Origin: an uncultured Eubacteriales bacterium
GTDB lineage: Bacteria > Bacillota > Clostridia > Oscillospirales > Oscillospiraceae
Length of the DNA stretch: 5,671 nt
Assembly (NCBI GenBank): GCA_900553545.1
Contig: USDP01000108.1
Span: forward strand, 1 to 5,671
Direction: 5' to 3'
Below the pieces are notes generated by a model. It saw only the letters and a program-made list of their open reading frames with translations. It ran no database searches and was not told the origin of the DNA. Every line of letters begins with the position of its first letter. The stretch's first letter is position 1. The position numbers and the translations under genes were made by a program. Positions 5,669-5,671 of the stretch are shown in pieces.

Positions 5669-5671
5669 CTT

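Noticed and set aside
5597..5671. Open frame from the ATG at 5597 to the window end
   Set aside because: There is no credible ribosome binding site, and it reads straight through the 15-bp hairpin, so it is not supported as a gene.

Overview
This window looks like chromosomal DNA from a GC-rich Firmicute, most plausibly a gut clostridium of the Oscillospiraceae/Ruminococcaceae type. That is an inference from four things: strong AGGAGG-type ribosome binding sites, sigma-A-like promoters with 17-bp spacers and some TGn extended -10 motifs, a type III glutamine synthetase, and an NrdR regulator in high-GC coding sequence. No tRNA, rRNA, CRISPR array, insertion sequence or integrase is visible.

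Layout, left to right. Positions 1-81 are a gene-free edge. nrdR (113-568, minus) encodes the zinc-finger/ATP-cone repressor of ribonucleotide reductase genes and ends at a near-perfect terminator (82-110). It is divergent from a YihY/BrkB-family six-helix membrane protein gene (700-1512, plus). The 131 bp between the two starts carry back-to-back promoters. The yihY-like gene ends at its own hairpin (1521-1549) and converges on an Mrr-family restriction endonuclease gene (1576-2601, minus). That enzyme has two apparent winged-helix segments followed by a D-QxK nuclease domain and has no methyltransferase partner here. Upstream of it on the same strand is glnN (2711-4813, minus), a 700-residue type III glutamine synthetase, separated from it by a terminator that overlaps a candidate promoter for the endonuclease gene. 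glnN is divergent from yfcE (4982-5527, plus), a metallophosphodiesterase. Two hairpins (5554-5582 and 5636-5668) close the window.

The genes do not form one pathway. All five seem to be separate transcription units, each with its own promoter-like sequence and, for most, its own terminator. Themes are nucleotide supply control (nrdR), nitrogen assimilation (glnN), defence against foreign or modified DNA (Mrr-like), and a phosphodiesterase and a membrane protein of less certain role.

I found no convincing new multi-gene system. The items most worth a second look are the solitary tandem-winged-helix Mrr-like nuclease, the recurrence of a CCCCCTC-armed hairpin behind three unrelated genes, and the endonuclease promoter apparently embedded in the glnN terminator.
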